DNA from: Acinetobacter lwoffii
Lineage (GTDB): Bacteria > Pseudomonadota > Gammaproteobacteria > Pseudomonadales > Moraxellaceae
Direction: 5' to 3'
Assembly: GCF_024129355.1 (NCBI RefSeq)
Contig: NZ_JAMXXP010000025.1
Span: forward strand, 1-45,476
DNA length: 45,476 nucleotides
In this document: piece by piece, positions 1-8,370 of the stretch
Position numbering within the stretch: position 1 is the stretch's first letter
How the letters are laid out: each line of letters begins with the position of its first letter
Made by a program: the position numbers and the translations under genes
Notes under the pieces: generated by a model
The model's database searches: none
The model's input: the letters and a program-made list of their open reading frames with translations, nothing else
What the model was told of the DNA's origin: nothing

Positions 1-36
1 AAAAGCTTTATTTTCACCCGATAAAATACCCATAAA

Positions 37-68
37 ACAAGAGGAAGCTCAAATGAGCTTCCTCTTGT
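37..68 (-). terminator. Hairpin terminator downstream of comM
   Basis: A near-perfect inverted repeat with arms of about 15 bp and a 2-nt loop lies about 50 nt past the comM stop. Read on the minus strand it is followed by a short, imperfect T tract. The uninterrupted stem makes a terminator likely; the weak T run leaves some doubt. I see nothing else in bases 1-115. Confidence 0.6.
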
Positions 69-115
69 GAAAAATTGTGGGACAGCAATGGACCTTAGGT
101 CGCTTTTTTAATGAG

Positions 116-1606
116 CTAAATCTGCTGCTGTCCGCGATAAGATAGAGCTTCCGAAAGATGCTGACTTTGAATATCTGGACTTTGATTTAAATCGGCAATG
201 GTGCGTGCAACACGCAAGACCCGATGATAGCCACGTGCTGATAAATTCAGTTTTTGCTGAGCCATTTCAAGTATATTCTGAGCAGACTGATCTAACGAGG
301 CATATTGCTCTAGCTGCTTTGGACTCAAACTTATATTCAAGCTATTTTGCCGTTGCATCTGAATTTCATAGGCCGCAATGACGCGTTGTCTGACCGTTTC
401 GGAGTCTTCGGCGGGTCGATTGTCCTGTAGCTCATGTGCCTGTAATGGCGGTACATCAATATGCAAATCAATCCGATCCAGCAACGGGCCTGAAATCCGG
501 TTCTGATAGCGTTTAATACTTTCGGGTGAACATTGGCAGCGGATATCTTGATTAAAGGCATATCCACACGGGCAGGGATTCATGGCAGCCACCAACTGGA
601 AATTGGCCGGAAAGGTAATTTGGCGTGATGCTCGGGAAATGACGATTTCCTTCGCTTCCAAAGGCTGCCGTAAGACTTCCAGAACTTTGCGGTCGAATTC
701 AGGCAGTTCGTCCAGAAATAAAACCCCTAAATGCGCTAGGGTAATTTCTCCTGGCTTGGGGTGTGAGCCGCCACCGACCAATGCTACCGCCGAAGCAGTA
801 TGGTGGGGTGCTCGAAAAGGCCGTTGCCCAAAAGGGTGATTGGCATTCGCCACCGAATAAATACTGGCGACTTCCAGATTTTCCTGCGTCTTTAAGGGTG
901 GCAAAATACTGGCCAATCGGGAGGCCAGCAAGGTCTTGCCTGTTCCGGGTGGGCCTCGAAACAGCAGGGAATGACCACCTGCCGCGGCAATTTCTAAAGC
1001 ACGCCGTGGTCGTAATTGTCCTTTTACATCCGCAAGATCAAACTTATAAAAATGGTCTGTAGCAAGTGTACCGGATTCTATCTGCTGCAAGGGCTTTGTC
1101 TGGGAAAGATGTTCACACACCTCTTTCAGATGATTGGCTGCGAAGACTTTAAAATCAGGGAGCTGACAGGCTTCTTGGGCATTTGGGCCAGGCAGGATCA
1201 GTTGATGCTGGTCACTTTGACAGGCAATTGCAATACTTAAGGTACCGCTGACAGGACGTAATTGACCATCGAGGGCCAACTCGCCAATAAACTCCAGATA
1301 CTCGGTACAATCTTCAGGCAGCTGCCCGGAGGCCACTAAAATACCTAAAGCAATCGGTAAGTCCAGACGTGAGCCATCTTTTGGCAGATCTGCAGGGGCC
1401 AGATTAATGGTCAGACGTTTGGTTGGAAATTGAAAGCCGCTATTCAAAATGGCAGAGCGTACCCGGTCTTTACTTTCACGTACCGCCGCTTCGGGAAGCC
1501 CCACTATAGTGAGCGAAGGCATACCCGAACTGACATGAACTTCGACTTCAATTAAAGGCGCATGCAGGCCCAGCAAGCCTCGCGTATAAATTTTGGCAAA
1601 AGACAT
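116..1606 (-). CDS. comM: ComM / YifB-family AAA+ ATPase, DNA branch-migration helicase of natural transformation
   Basis: The 496-residue protein has the full Mg-chelatase-like architecture: an N-terminal Lon-protease-like domain (about residues 1-170), a Walker A motif GPPGTGKT at 218-225, a Walker B segment LFLDELPEF near 296-304, the Cys-rich NPCPCGY motif near 346, and a C-terminal Mg-chelatase lid. ComM is a hexameric helicase that extends heteroduplex after RecA-mediated strand invasion during transformation. In A. baumannii this gene is the usual target of AbaR-type resistance islands; here the frame is complete from ATG to TAG with no insertion. It is transcribed alone on the minus strand and followed by a hairpin. 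Identification is by motif and full-length family match. Confidence 0.95.
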   Translation of the reverse strand: MSFAKIYTRGLLGLHAPLIEVEVHVSSGMPSLTIVGLPEAAVRESKDRVRSAILNSGFQFPTKRLTINLAPADLPKDGSRLDLPIALGILVASGQLPEDCTEYLEFIGELALDGQLRPVSGTLSIAIACQSDQHQLILPGPNAQEACQLPDFKVFAANHLKEVCEHLSQTKPLQQIESGTLATDHFYKFDLADVKGQLRPRRALEIAAAGGHSLLFRGPPGTGKTLLASRLASILPPLKTQENLEVASIYSVANANHPFGQRPFRAPHHTASAVALVGGGSHPKPGEITLAHLGVLFLDELPEFDRKVLEVLRQPLEAKEIVISRASRQITFPANFQLVAAMNPCPCGYAFNQDIRCQCSPESIKRYQNRISGPLLDRIDLHIDVPPLQAHELQDNRPAEDSETVRQRVIAAYEIQMQRQNSLNISLSPKQLEQYASLDQSAQNILEMAQQKLNLSARGYHRVLRVARTIADLNQSPDIQSQHLSEALSYRGQQQI

Positions 1607-1672
1607 TATTATTGTTCCAATTTGGTGCGTTATTTTTATAGTTCTGGTGTCTTTTATGCACTGTAGTTGTGC

Positions 1673-1900
1673 TTATTTTTTGTTCGAAATTCTCTCTTCT
1701 AATGCTTCCACCTGTTTGAGCAAATCATTCAGGCGATGATTGGCATTATTTAGGGCAGTACGCTGACGTTCTATTTCTTCTTTAGACACCAAATCCATTT
1801 TCGCCACAGCTTCATTTAACAAGGCACGGATATTATGTTCCAAATCTTTCTTAGGTTGTTCGACTTGCTGCAAAATTGCTTGTAATAAAGTTTCAATCAT
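1673..1900 (-). CDS. ubiK: UbiK-like (BMFP) ubiquinone-biosynthesis accessory factor
   Basis: A small acidic, strongly helical protein of about 75 residues with a C-terminal heptad pattern (KEEIERQRTALNNANHRLND) typical of the BMFP/YqiC family. UbiK homologues form trimeric coiled coils that bind lipids and assist the UbiIFGHEJ ubiquinone complex under aerobic conditions. In-frame starts also exist at 1912 and 1942. I place the start at the ATG at 1900 because family proteins begin right at the helix (MIETLLQAI), but no candidate has a strong Shine-Dalgarno. It lies between comM and the divergent glnK. The function is inferred from the family and was not tested in this genus as far as I can tell. 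Confidence 0.75.
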   Translation of the reverse strand: MIETLLQAILQQVEQPKKDLEHNIRALLNEAVAKMDLVSKEEIERQRTALNNANHRLNDLLKQVEALEERISNKK

Positions 1901-2032
1901 TGTCTGATCCATCGCCGTAGAAAGGAACCGACAGTTTAGCATTGCTAAAATGCAGACTATAGTATTTCAGACAAAATATAGACTTATTCGATTAAAGATA
2001 TTGTAAAAATCCACATAAAAAATGTCTATTTT

Positions 2033-2062
2033 TTGAAGATTCAAAGTCTTTATCCGTATAAA
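2033..2062 (+). promoter_or_regulatory. Candidate sigma-70 promoter upstream of glnK
   Basis: TTGAAG (2033-2038) and TATAAA (2057-2062) are separated by 18 bp in the AT-rich ubiK-glnK gap. This could give basal glnK transcription beside the sigma-54-like element further downstream. It is pattern matching only. Confidence 0.3.
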
Positions 2063-2120
2063 ATAAGGTATAAATAAACCACATGCCGGGCTTTCTAATT
2101 TCCCCCGACCTTAGGAATCT

Positions 2121-2137
2121 TGGCATGAAATTTGAAC
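2121..2137 (+). promoter_or_regulatory. Sigma-54-like -24/-12 element upstream of glnK (imperfect)
   Basis: TGGCATGAAATTTGAAC has the -24 GG at 2122-2123, but the -12 dinucleotide is GA instead of GC at the required 10-nt spacing. Fifteen of the 16 bases from 2120 plus context resemble the consensus site before amtB. Both sites have their GG exactly 56 nt upstream of the start codon. This suggests RpoN/NtrC control with a weakened or decayed -12 box. Confidence 0.5.
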
Positions 2138-2141
2138 GTAA

Positions 2142-2516
<375 letters not shown>

Positions 2517-2517
2517 C

Positions 2518-2534
2518 TTGGCACGAAGTTTGCT
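2518..2534 (+). promoter_or_regulatory. Consensus sigma-54 promoter between glnK and amtB
   Basis: TTGGCACGAAGTTTGCT matches the -24/-12 consensus (TGGCAC-N5-TTGCW), with GG at 2520-2521 and GC at 2532-2533, exactly 10 nt apart. It starts 1 nt after the glnK stop and would initiate near 2545, leaving a leader of about 30 nt before amtB. I infer nitrogen-limited (RpoN-dependent) transcription of amtB separate from glnK. I did not recognise an NtrC enhancer site. Confidence 0.7.
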
Positions 2535-2575
2535 GAGTACCTAATAACTCACAAAAACTTGGTTGGGGGATACGA

Positions 2576-3988
2576 ATGAAAAAAATGCTACTCGCGTTCG
2601 GCATGGCCGGCGCTCTTTTTGGTGGTTCTGTTGCATGGGCTGAAGAAGCTGCAACAGCAACAACACCGACAGAAGAAATTGTGCTTGTTGAAGAAGCAGG
2701 CGATACCACAAATACAAAAACAGACACTACAGCAGCAATTGCTGAAGCAGCGCCAGTTGAAGCTGTAGCGCCTGCAGAAGAAGAACCAACTCTAGATACC
2801 GGCGATACTGCCTGGGTTTTAACCTCTACTGCTTTAGTTCTACTTATGACCATTCCTGGCTTGGCGCTATTTTATGGCGGTATGGTCCGTAAGAAAAACG
2901 TTCTGGCGACGATGGCACATAGCTTTATTGCTGCGGCGGTGGTCAGTATTGCTTGGGTGATTATTGGTTATACCCTAGCTTTCGGTGAAGGCAATGCCTT
3001 TGTAGGTGGCCTGGACAAGTTCATGCTGGCTGGTATCACCACAGAGGCGCTTTCAGGTACGATTCCTGAAATCCTGTTTGTGATTTTCCAAATGACTTTT
3101 GCCATTATTACGGTTGCCATCATCAGCGGTTCGATTGCAGAACGTATGAAATTTGGTGCTTTCGTTGCTTTCATCGCACTTTGGGTGGTGATTGTCTATG
3201 CACCAATTACCCACTGGGTATGGGGTGGTGGCTGGTTAGGTAACGACGGCGCGCTTGATTTTGCAGGTGGTACGGTTGTACATATCAACTCGGGTGTTGC
3301 CGGTCTGGTAGCAGCGTATATGCTAGGCAAACGTATGGGCTTGGGTCGTGAATCTATGGCACCGCATAACCTGACGCTTACTGTGGTCGGTGCATCTTTA
3401 CTCTGGGTAGGCTGGTTCGGTTTCAACGGTGGTTCTGCGTTAGGGGCAAATGGTTCTGCAGGCTATGCTTTGATCGTGACTCAAGTCGCAGCAGCAGCAG
3501 CAGCCATTTCTTGGTTAATCACTGAAAAACTGGCACGTGGTAAAGCTTCTGTACTGGGCGGCGTATCGGGTGCAGTTGCTGGTCTGGTGGTCATTACTCC
3601 AGCTGCAGGTTTTGTGACTGTAGGCGGTGCATTGGCGATGGGTCTGATCGGTGGTGTGGTGTGTTTCTGGGGGATTACCGCACTGAAACGCGCATTGAAA
3701 GCTGATGATTCTTTAGATGCTTTTGGTCTACATGGTGTAGGTGGTATTGTCGGCGCGATTTTAACCGCGTTCTTTGCCAGCGAATTCATCATGGGTGATA
3801 ATGCCCCTGCCAATGTCATGCATCAGCTTTGGGTGCAAGTGGAAGGCGTACTGGCGACAATTGCTTACTCTGCGATCATGACCTTCATTATCCTGAAAGT
3901 CATCGACTTGATCATTGGAATCCGTGTGGCATCTGATGATGAGCGTATGGGTCTGGATTTAAGTCAACATGGCGAACGTGTCGAATAA
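2576..3988 (+). CDS. amtB: Ammonium transporter AmtB
   Basis: The 470-residue polytopic protein begins with a cleavable signal peptide (MKKMLLAFGMAGALFGGSVAWA). An unusually long Glu/Ala/Thr-rich periplasmic segment (about residues 23-72) follows, then 11 predicted membrane helices of the Amt/Rh fold. The pore twin histidines are recognisable in PITHWVWGGG and FGLHGVGGIVG, with the FYGGMVRKKN and AGGTVVHINSG signatures. It conducts ammonium across the inner membrane and is gated by GlnK, encoded just upstream. A consensus sigma-54 promoter lies in the 59-bp gap. The C-terminal tail contains the DLSQHGERVE-type GlnK-contact segment. The acidic extension has no obvious homologue in E. coli AmtB. 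Confidence 0.96.
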   Translation: MKKMLLAFGMAGALFGGSVAWAEEAATATTPTEEIVLVEEAGDTTNTKTDTTAAIAEAAPVEAVAPAEEEPTLDTGDTAWVLTSTALVLLMTIPGLALFYGGMVRKKNVLATMAHSFIAAAVVSIAWVIIGYTLAFGEGNAFVGGLDKFMLAGITTEALSGTIPEILFVIFQMTFAIITVAIISGSIAERMKFGAFVAFIALWVVIVYAPITHWVWGGGWLGNDGALDFAGGTVVHINSGVAGLVAAYMLGKRMGLGRESMAPHNLTLTVVGASLLWVGWFGFNGGSALGANGSAGYALIVTQVAAAAAAISWLITEKLARGKASVLGGVSGAVAGLVVITPAAGFVTVGGALAMGLIGGVVCFWGITALKRALKADDSLDAFGLHGVGGIVGAILTAFFASEFIMGDNAPANVMHQLWVQVEGVLATIAYSAIMTFIILKVIDLIIGIRVASDDERMGLDLSQHGERVE

Positions 3989-4020
3989 TAATAAATACAC
4001 CATAATCAATATATAGTGTA

Positions 4021-4048
4021 AAACAGCCCGAATGGGCTGTTTTTTTCT
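4021..4048 (+). terminator. Rho-independent terminator after amtB
   Basis: AACAGCCC-GAAT-GGGCTGTT followed by a T tract: 8-bp stem, tetraloop and uridine run, starting about 33 nt after the amtB stop. It closes the glnK-amtB unit. Confidence 0.88.
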
Positions 4049-4127
4049 ATATGTTGCGTAAAACTCTACAAAGTTTGTAATTTTTGCTACACTCGGAATC
4101 CATCTGGATTTGTTCAATTAAACCGCT

Positions 4128-4592
4128 ATGCATTGCCCATTTTGCAATACTGCAGACAGTAAAGTGATTGATTCACGCCTGGCAGCTGAAGGCTGTCAGA
4201 TTCGTCGCCGCCGTGAATGTGTCAGTTGTAATGAACGCTTCACTACCTTTGAAAGCTATGAAGTGGTGATGCCGCGCGTCATCAAGTCGGATGGCAAGAA
4301 TGAACCTTTCGATGAAGCCAAATTACGTCGTTCCCTGATGCATGCCTTGCAAAAACGTCCGGTGACCCAGGAACAGATTGAAACGGTGCTGAGCGATATC
4401 CAGCTACAGATTCGCCGTTTAGGCGAGCGTGACGTGAAATCGCGTACCATCGGTGAAATCGTGATGCAGTCTTTATTCGCACTTGATCATGTTGCTTATG
4501 TGCGTTTCGCTTCGGTCTATCAGGATTTTCAGGATGTCGAAGCTTTTCGTCATCAGATTGAACAGATGCAACAACGAGAATTACAAGAATAA
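4128..4592 (+). CDS. nrdR: Transcriptional repressor NrdR
   Basis: The 154-residue protein has the N-terminal zinc ribbon CPFC (residues 3-6) and CVSC (near 31-34), the RRRREC basic DNA-binding patch, and an ATP-cone domain (about 49-139). NrdR oligomerises on ATP/dATP and represses ribonucleotide reductase genes through NrdR boxes. The MHCPFC start is invariant in the family, which fixes the ATG although the ribosome-binding site is weak. Only 2 nt separate its stop from ribD, so the two genes are probably cotranscribed, as in many proteobacteria (nrdR-ribD). No NrdR box is evident upstream of this gene. Confidence 0.96.
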   Translation: MHCPFCNTADSKVIDSRLAAEGCQIRRRRECVSCNERFTTFESYEVVMPRVIKSDGKNEPFDEAKLRRSLMHALQKRPVTQEQIETVLSDIQLQIRRLGERDVKSRTIGEIVMQSLFALDHVAYVRFASVYQDFQDVEAFRHQIEQMQQRELQE

Positions 4593-4594
4593 GT

Positions 4595-5683
4595 ATGGCT
4601 GAACTGAATCAAGATCAAATCTGGATGCAGCGGGCCATTGAATTGGCACGTCACGGGCAATATTCCGCCAAACCGAATCCGAATGTCGGCTGTGTCATTG
4701 TTAAAGAGGGCATCGTCATTGGTGAAGGCTTTCATCCTCAAGCAGGACAGCCGCATGCCGAGGTGTTTGCGCTGCGTCAGGCGGGTGAGCAGGCACGTGG
4801 TGCCACAGCTTATGTCACCTTAGAGCCTTGTGCGCATTATGGCCGGACGCCGCCTTGTGCCGAAGGTCTGGTGGAAGCAGGCGTGGCAAAAGTTATTGTT
4901 GCCTGTCCGGATCCCAATCCGCTGGTGGCCGGAAAGGGCGTACAGATCCTGAAAGAGGCTAGAATCGAGGTCGAGATTGGTATCTGTGAAGATGAAGCGC
5001 ATCAGCTGAATCAAGGTTTCCTGAAAGCGATGGCGACTGGTCAGCCTTATGTGCGTTTAAAAATTGCCTCAAGCCTGGATGGCCGTACTGCCATGGCATC
5101 GGGTGAATCAAAATGGATTACCGGTGTGGAAGCGCGTCAGGATGTACAGCATTGGCGTGCAATTTCAGGCGCGGTGATCACCGGAATTGAAACAGTCCTT
5201 GCGGATGACTGTCAGCTGAATGTGCGGCAACTGGATGGCGTTGAAGATATCAAGACTGTGGTGCAACCGAAACGGATTATTCTGGACCGTCAGGGGCGTT
5301 TACCACTCAACGCAAAAATTTTAGCGCAAGCCGACACCGTGATGGTGATGGGGCCATTTCGTCAGGAGCTTGCAGACATAGGTGTGCTACACTTGCCGGT
5401 ACAGCCTTTAGCAGAATTATTAAAGCAACTGGTTCAACAGTATCAGATTTATGATGTCTTGGTGGAAGCAGGGGCGACCTTATCTACCGCATTTTTACAA
5501 GAACAATTGGTTGATGAACTGATCAGTTATGTTGCACCAACCCTATTGGGTCAGTCTGCGCGTACCATGTTTAATGCAGAATTTAGCCATATGGCCGAAC
5601 AACTCCGATTTAAGCTGCGCGATGTAACTCGCTTAGGTGATGACGTGCGCTTCAGGCTAATTCCTTTTCAAGAGACACTATGA
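4595..5683 (+). CDS. ribD: Bifunctional riboflavin deaminase/reductase RibD
   Basis: The 362-residue protein combines an N-terminal deaminase domain, zinc site HAE (near residue 50) plus PCAHYGRTPPC (near 78-88), with a C-terminal reductase domain (from about residue 150; signatures RLKIASSLDGRTA and DVLVEAGATL). It deaminates and then reduces the pyrimidine intermediate made by GTP cyclohydrolase II. Its stop codon overlaps the start of the following methyltransferase by 4 nt (ATGA), implying translational coupling. ribE comes after that gene, so the riboflavin operon is interrupted by a DNA methyltransferase. I saw no FMN riboswitch upstream. Confidence 0.96.
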   Translation: MAELNQDQIWMQRAIELARHGQYSAKPNPNVGCVIVKEGIVIGEGFHPQAGQPHAEVFALRQAGEQARGATAYVTLEPCAHYGRTPPCAEGLVEAGVAKVIVACPDPNPLVAGKGVQILKEARIEVEIGICEDEAHQLNQGFLKAMATGQPYVRLKIASSLDGRTAMASGESKWITGVEARQDVQHWRAISGAVITGIETVLADDCQLNVRQLDGVEDIKTVVQPKRIILDRQGRLPLNAKILAQADTVMVMGPFRQELADIGVLHLPVQPLAELLKQLVQQYQIYDVLVEAGATLSTAFLQEQLVDELISYVAPTLLGQSARTMFNAEFSHMAEQLRFKLRDVTRLGDDVRFRLIPFQETL

Positions 5684-6972
5684 GTTCAGAGTCTACGGTT
5701 TATCATAAACGTCGCCATGCGGCACGTACCACCGATGAATATCTTTTCCATCAGCTGGTTCCTTATTTGGGCAATAAGCGCCGTTTACTGCATTTAATTC
5801 TGGAAGCTCTGGAGAGTACAGGAACCCTGAAACGTAGCGATGGCCGTGCTCCGATTTTTGCTGACTTTTTTGCAGGTTCAGGTGTGGTTTCACGTTTGGC
5901 CCGTCAGAATGGCTATCGCGTCATTGCCAATGACTGGGAGCCATATAGCCACGCGCTGAATCATGCGGTATTGGCCTGTACGGAAGCACCAGCATTTAAA
6001 GAGCTGGGTGGTTATCAGAAAGCCATTGACTATCTGAACCGTTTGCCTGAAGTCAAAGGCTGGGTCACGCATAACCTCTGTCCACGTAATGATGAAATCT
6101 ATGATCCAGCCCGTGACCGTTTGTTCTTCAAACGTCGTAATGGTATGCGTATTGATGCGATTCGTCAGCAGATTGCCGCCTGGCAGGCCCAAGGTGCAAT
6201 TGATGATGTAGAGATGTCTGCATTGTTGGCCCCTTTGCTTTATTCCGCCAGTTTTGTCAGCAATACTTCTGGTGTTTTCAAAAGCTTCCACCATGGTTGG
6301 GGCGGGAAAACCCAAACTGCGCTGGAACGGATTGAATCATTGCTGTGGCTGACCCCAAGCCGTTTTTGCGAGTCGGATCAGAAAAAGGGGATGGCCGCAG
6401 AAATGTGGTGTGTCGATGCCCAGCATCTGGCCAACCAGATGAGCGGTTTTGAAGTAGACGTGGCTTATCTGGATCCACCGTATAATCAGCATGCGTATAG
6501 CAGTAATTATCATGTGCTGAATGCGCTGACCTTATGGGATCAGGCCGATTTACCGACTCCGGATACCAAGGGCTTCAAGAGCGGAATTGATCGGGCATGG
6601 CGCAAAGAGCGTCCGAGCCAGTACAACTCTTCTAAATATGCCAAAGAAGCCTATGAAAATTTGTTGGCCACCATCAATGCGCGATTCATTCTGACCAGTT
6701 ATTCAACCGACGGGAATATCAGTGCCACTGATTTATTGCAGGCCAACTTGAAACGTGGCCGGGTGACCTTGCTGACCCAGGATGTGCCGCGCTATCGTGT
6801 CAGTAAACAGCGCCAGTCTGAACGTGCACGCGTGCTGGAATTTATTGTGATTACCGATACCCACGCCAAGTCAGGTCCACCGATCCGTCAATTACTCAGC
6901 CAGCTGCATCATTATGCAGAGTTGGGCGGTGTCGATACGACCGGCGTCAGCACTCAGTTGGCACTCTGGTAA
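5680..6972 (+). CDS. D12-class (alpha) N6-adenine DNA methyltransferase, orphan
   Basis: The 430-residue protein shows the alpha-group order: N-terminal YLGNKRRLL (29-37), SAM-binding FADFFAGSG (60-68), and catalytic DPPY (265-268) followed by NQHAYSSNYH. These predict transfer of a methyl group from SAM to adenine N6. It is longer than Dam (about 280 residues); the region between 110 and 250 probably carries target recognition. Its ATG overlaps the ribD stop (ATGA), and ribE begins 22 nt after its stop, so it sits inside the riboflavin operon. No restriction endonuclease is nearby. From memory it may correspond to AamA, an Acinetobacter orphan methylase reported for GAATTC; I cannot confirm the specificity from sequence. 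Confidence 0.88.
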   Translation: MSSESTVYHKRRHAARTTDEYLFHQLVPYLGNKRRLLHLILEALESTGTLKRSDGRAPIFADFFAGSGVVSRLARQNGYRVIANDWEPYSHALNHAVLACTEAPAFKELGGYQKAIDYLNRLPEVKGWVTHNLCPRNDEIYDPARDRLFFKRRNGMRIDAIRQQIAAWQAQGAIDDVEMSALLAPLLYSASFVSNTSGVFKSFHHGWGGKTQTALERIESLLWLTPSRFCESDQKKGMAAEMWCVDAQHLANQMSGFEVDVAYLDPPYNQHAYSSNYHVLNALTLWDQADLPTPDTKGFKSGIDRAWRKERPSQYNSSKYAKEAYENLLATINARFILTSYSTDGNISATDLLQANLKRGRVTLLTQDVPRYRVSKQRQSERARVLEFIVITDTHAKSGPPIRQLLSQLHHYAELGGVDTTGVSTQLALW

Positions 6973-6994
6973 AAGAATTGAAAAGGAAATAAAA

Positions 6995-7654
6995 ATGTTT
7001 ACAGGTATTATCGAAAGCCTAGGCAAAGTCGAAAGTCTGCAAAGCGTTGGTGGTGATGTACGTTTACGCATCCAGACTGATCTGGACATGTCCGATGTGC
7101 ATCTGGGGGATTCTATTGCGACCAATGGTATCTGCCTGACCGTGATCGACTGGGGTGAGAATTGGTATGCGGCTGATGTTTCTCGTGAAAGTCTGAACCG
7201 GACTACGCTCGGCACCTGGAAAGCGGGTCAACCTGTCAATGTCGAAAAAGCCATGTTGCCGACTACGCGTTTTGGCGGTCATATTGTGTCAGGTCATGTC
7301 GATGCAGTCGGTGAGATCACGCTGGTTCGTGAAGATGCTCGCTCGATTTATTATGAAGTGACTGCACCGGCCGAAATTGCCAAATATTTGGCAGAAAAAG
7401 GCTCGGTTACAGTTGATGGCATTAGCCTGACGATTAATCATTTGCGTGGCAGTGTGATCAGTCTGAACCTGATTCCGCATACTGCTGAACGAACCAATAT
7501 TGGTACCTGGAAAGTTGGCAGCAAGGTCAATCTGGAAGTGGATGTATTGGCACGTTATATCGAGCGCTTATTGCTCGGTGATAAAGCTGCTGAAACTACT
7601 GAGCAATCAAAAATCAGCATGGATTTCCTGGCTGAAAATGGTTTCTTAAAATAA
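6995..7654 (+). CDS. ribE: Riboflavin synthase alpha chain RibE
   Basis: I start the gene at the ATG at 6995 (MFTGIIESLG), preceded by AAAAGGAAATAAAA. An in-frame upstream extension has no support, because MFTGII is the family's near-invariant N-terminus. The 219-residue product has two tandem lumazine-binding barrels, each with MFTGI/GHVDAVG-type signatures; FGGHIVSGHVD (residues near 90) marks the end of the first. It dismutates two 6,7-dimethyl-8-ribityllumazine molecules to riboflavin. It is the last gene of nrdR-ribD-methylase-ribE and is closed by a terminator. Confidence 0.96.
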   Translation: MFTGIIESLGKVESLQSVGGDVRLRIQTDLDMSDVHLGDSIATNGICLTVIDWGENWYAADVSRESLNRTTLGTWKAGQPVNVEKAMLPTTRFGGHIVSGHVDAVGEITLVREDARSIYYEVTAPAEIAKYLAEKGSVTVDGISLTINHLRGSVISLNLIPHTAERTNIGTWKVGSKVNLEVDVLARYIERLLLGDKAAETTEQSKISMDFLAENGFLK

Positions 7655-7673
7655 AAGAAATGTTGATTTACTG

Positions 7674-7707
7674 AACAGTCTGATTGAAAAATTAGACTGT
7701 TTTTTTA
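7674..7707 (+). terminator. Rho-independent terminator after ribE
   Basis: Inverted arms AACAGTCT and AGACTGTT flank a 12-nt spacer and are followed by a seven-T run, starting 20 nt past ribE. It ends the riboflavin operon before the dedA gene. Confidence 0.85.
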
Positions 7708-7763
7708 TTTTTCGGGATAATCAGCAGTTCAACTTGCAAATATTGCCTGGGTGGGCGGGTCGA

Positions 7764-8309
7764 ATGCTCGATTTTTTACTTAACTTGGAACAGTCATTGC
7801 CGCTATTGCTCGATCAATATGGGGTATGGATTTATGCAATCCTGTTTCTGGTGATTTTTGCAGAAACAGGTTCGGTGTTTTTCTTTTTCCTGCCCGGCGA
7901 CAGTTTATTGCTGGCTGTGGGCGCTTTGTGCGCCAGCAGCGATCTGGTGACCCTGCATTCGATGGGGCTGTTGTTATTCACTGCCTCGGTGCTGGGCTAT
8001 AGCGTGAATTATTACACCGGAAAAGTTCTCGGTTTAAAATATTTCAATCAACATTCACGCTATTTCAAGCCGGAATATATGGTGAAAACCAATCACTATT
8101 TTATGAAACATGGCGGTAAAACTATTTTAATCGCACGTTTTATTCCCTTTGTCCGCTCATTTGGCCCTTTTGCCGCCGGTTCAGCGCATATGAGCTTTGC
8201 CACATTCAGCTTTTATAATATTGCAGGTGGCATCCTTTGGATTAGCACGTTATTAAGCATTGGTTACTTGCTCGGAAATGCTGCCTTTATGCTGGCAGAT
8301 TTTTTCTAA
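7764..8309 (+). CDS. DedA-family inner-membrane protein
   Basis: An approximately 181-residue polytopic protein with the DedA/VTT signature: the re-entrant hairpin segment FAETGSVFFFFLPGDSLLL, the conserved basic stretch GGKTILIARFIPFVRSFGPF and the GGILW helix. DedA proteins are undecaprenyl-phosphate or phospholipid flippase-like transporters that support envelope integrity. I choose the ATG at 7764 (MLDFLLNLEQ); an in-frame TTG 30 nt upstream would add ten residues that lack family support. A bidirectional terminator lies 18 nt downstream. Which DedA paralogue this is cannot be decided here. Confidence 0.9.
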   Translation: MLDFLLNLEQSLPLLLDQYGVWIYAILFLVIFAETGSVFFFFLPGDSLLLAVGALCASSDLVTLHSMGLLLFTASVLGYSVNYYTGKVLGLKYFNQHSRYFKPEYMVKTNHYFMKHGGKTILIARFIPFVRSFGPFAAGSAHMSFATFSFYNIAGGILWISTLLSIGYLLGNAAFMLADFF

Positions 8310-8327
8310 GACGCGACATAGAAGACA

Positions 8328-8354
8328 AAAAAGCCCGAATTTTCGGGCTTTTTT
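8328..8354. terminator. Bidirectional terminator between dedA and the coiled-coil gene
   Basis: AAAAAGCCCGAA / TTCGGGCTTTTT forms a 12-bp stem with A and T tracts on both sides. It lies between two convergent genes and can terminate transcription from both. Confidence 0.88.
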
Positions 8355-8370
8355 AATCTGAAAGGATCAT

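Noticed and set aside
3481..3819. Long antisense frames within amtB and many other genes
   Set aside because: Shadows of the strong codon bias of the real genes; no ribosome-binding sites or family features.
6914..6994. Longer N-terminus for RibE
   Set aside because: It overlaps the end of the methyltransferase and precedes the invariant MFTGII start.
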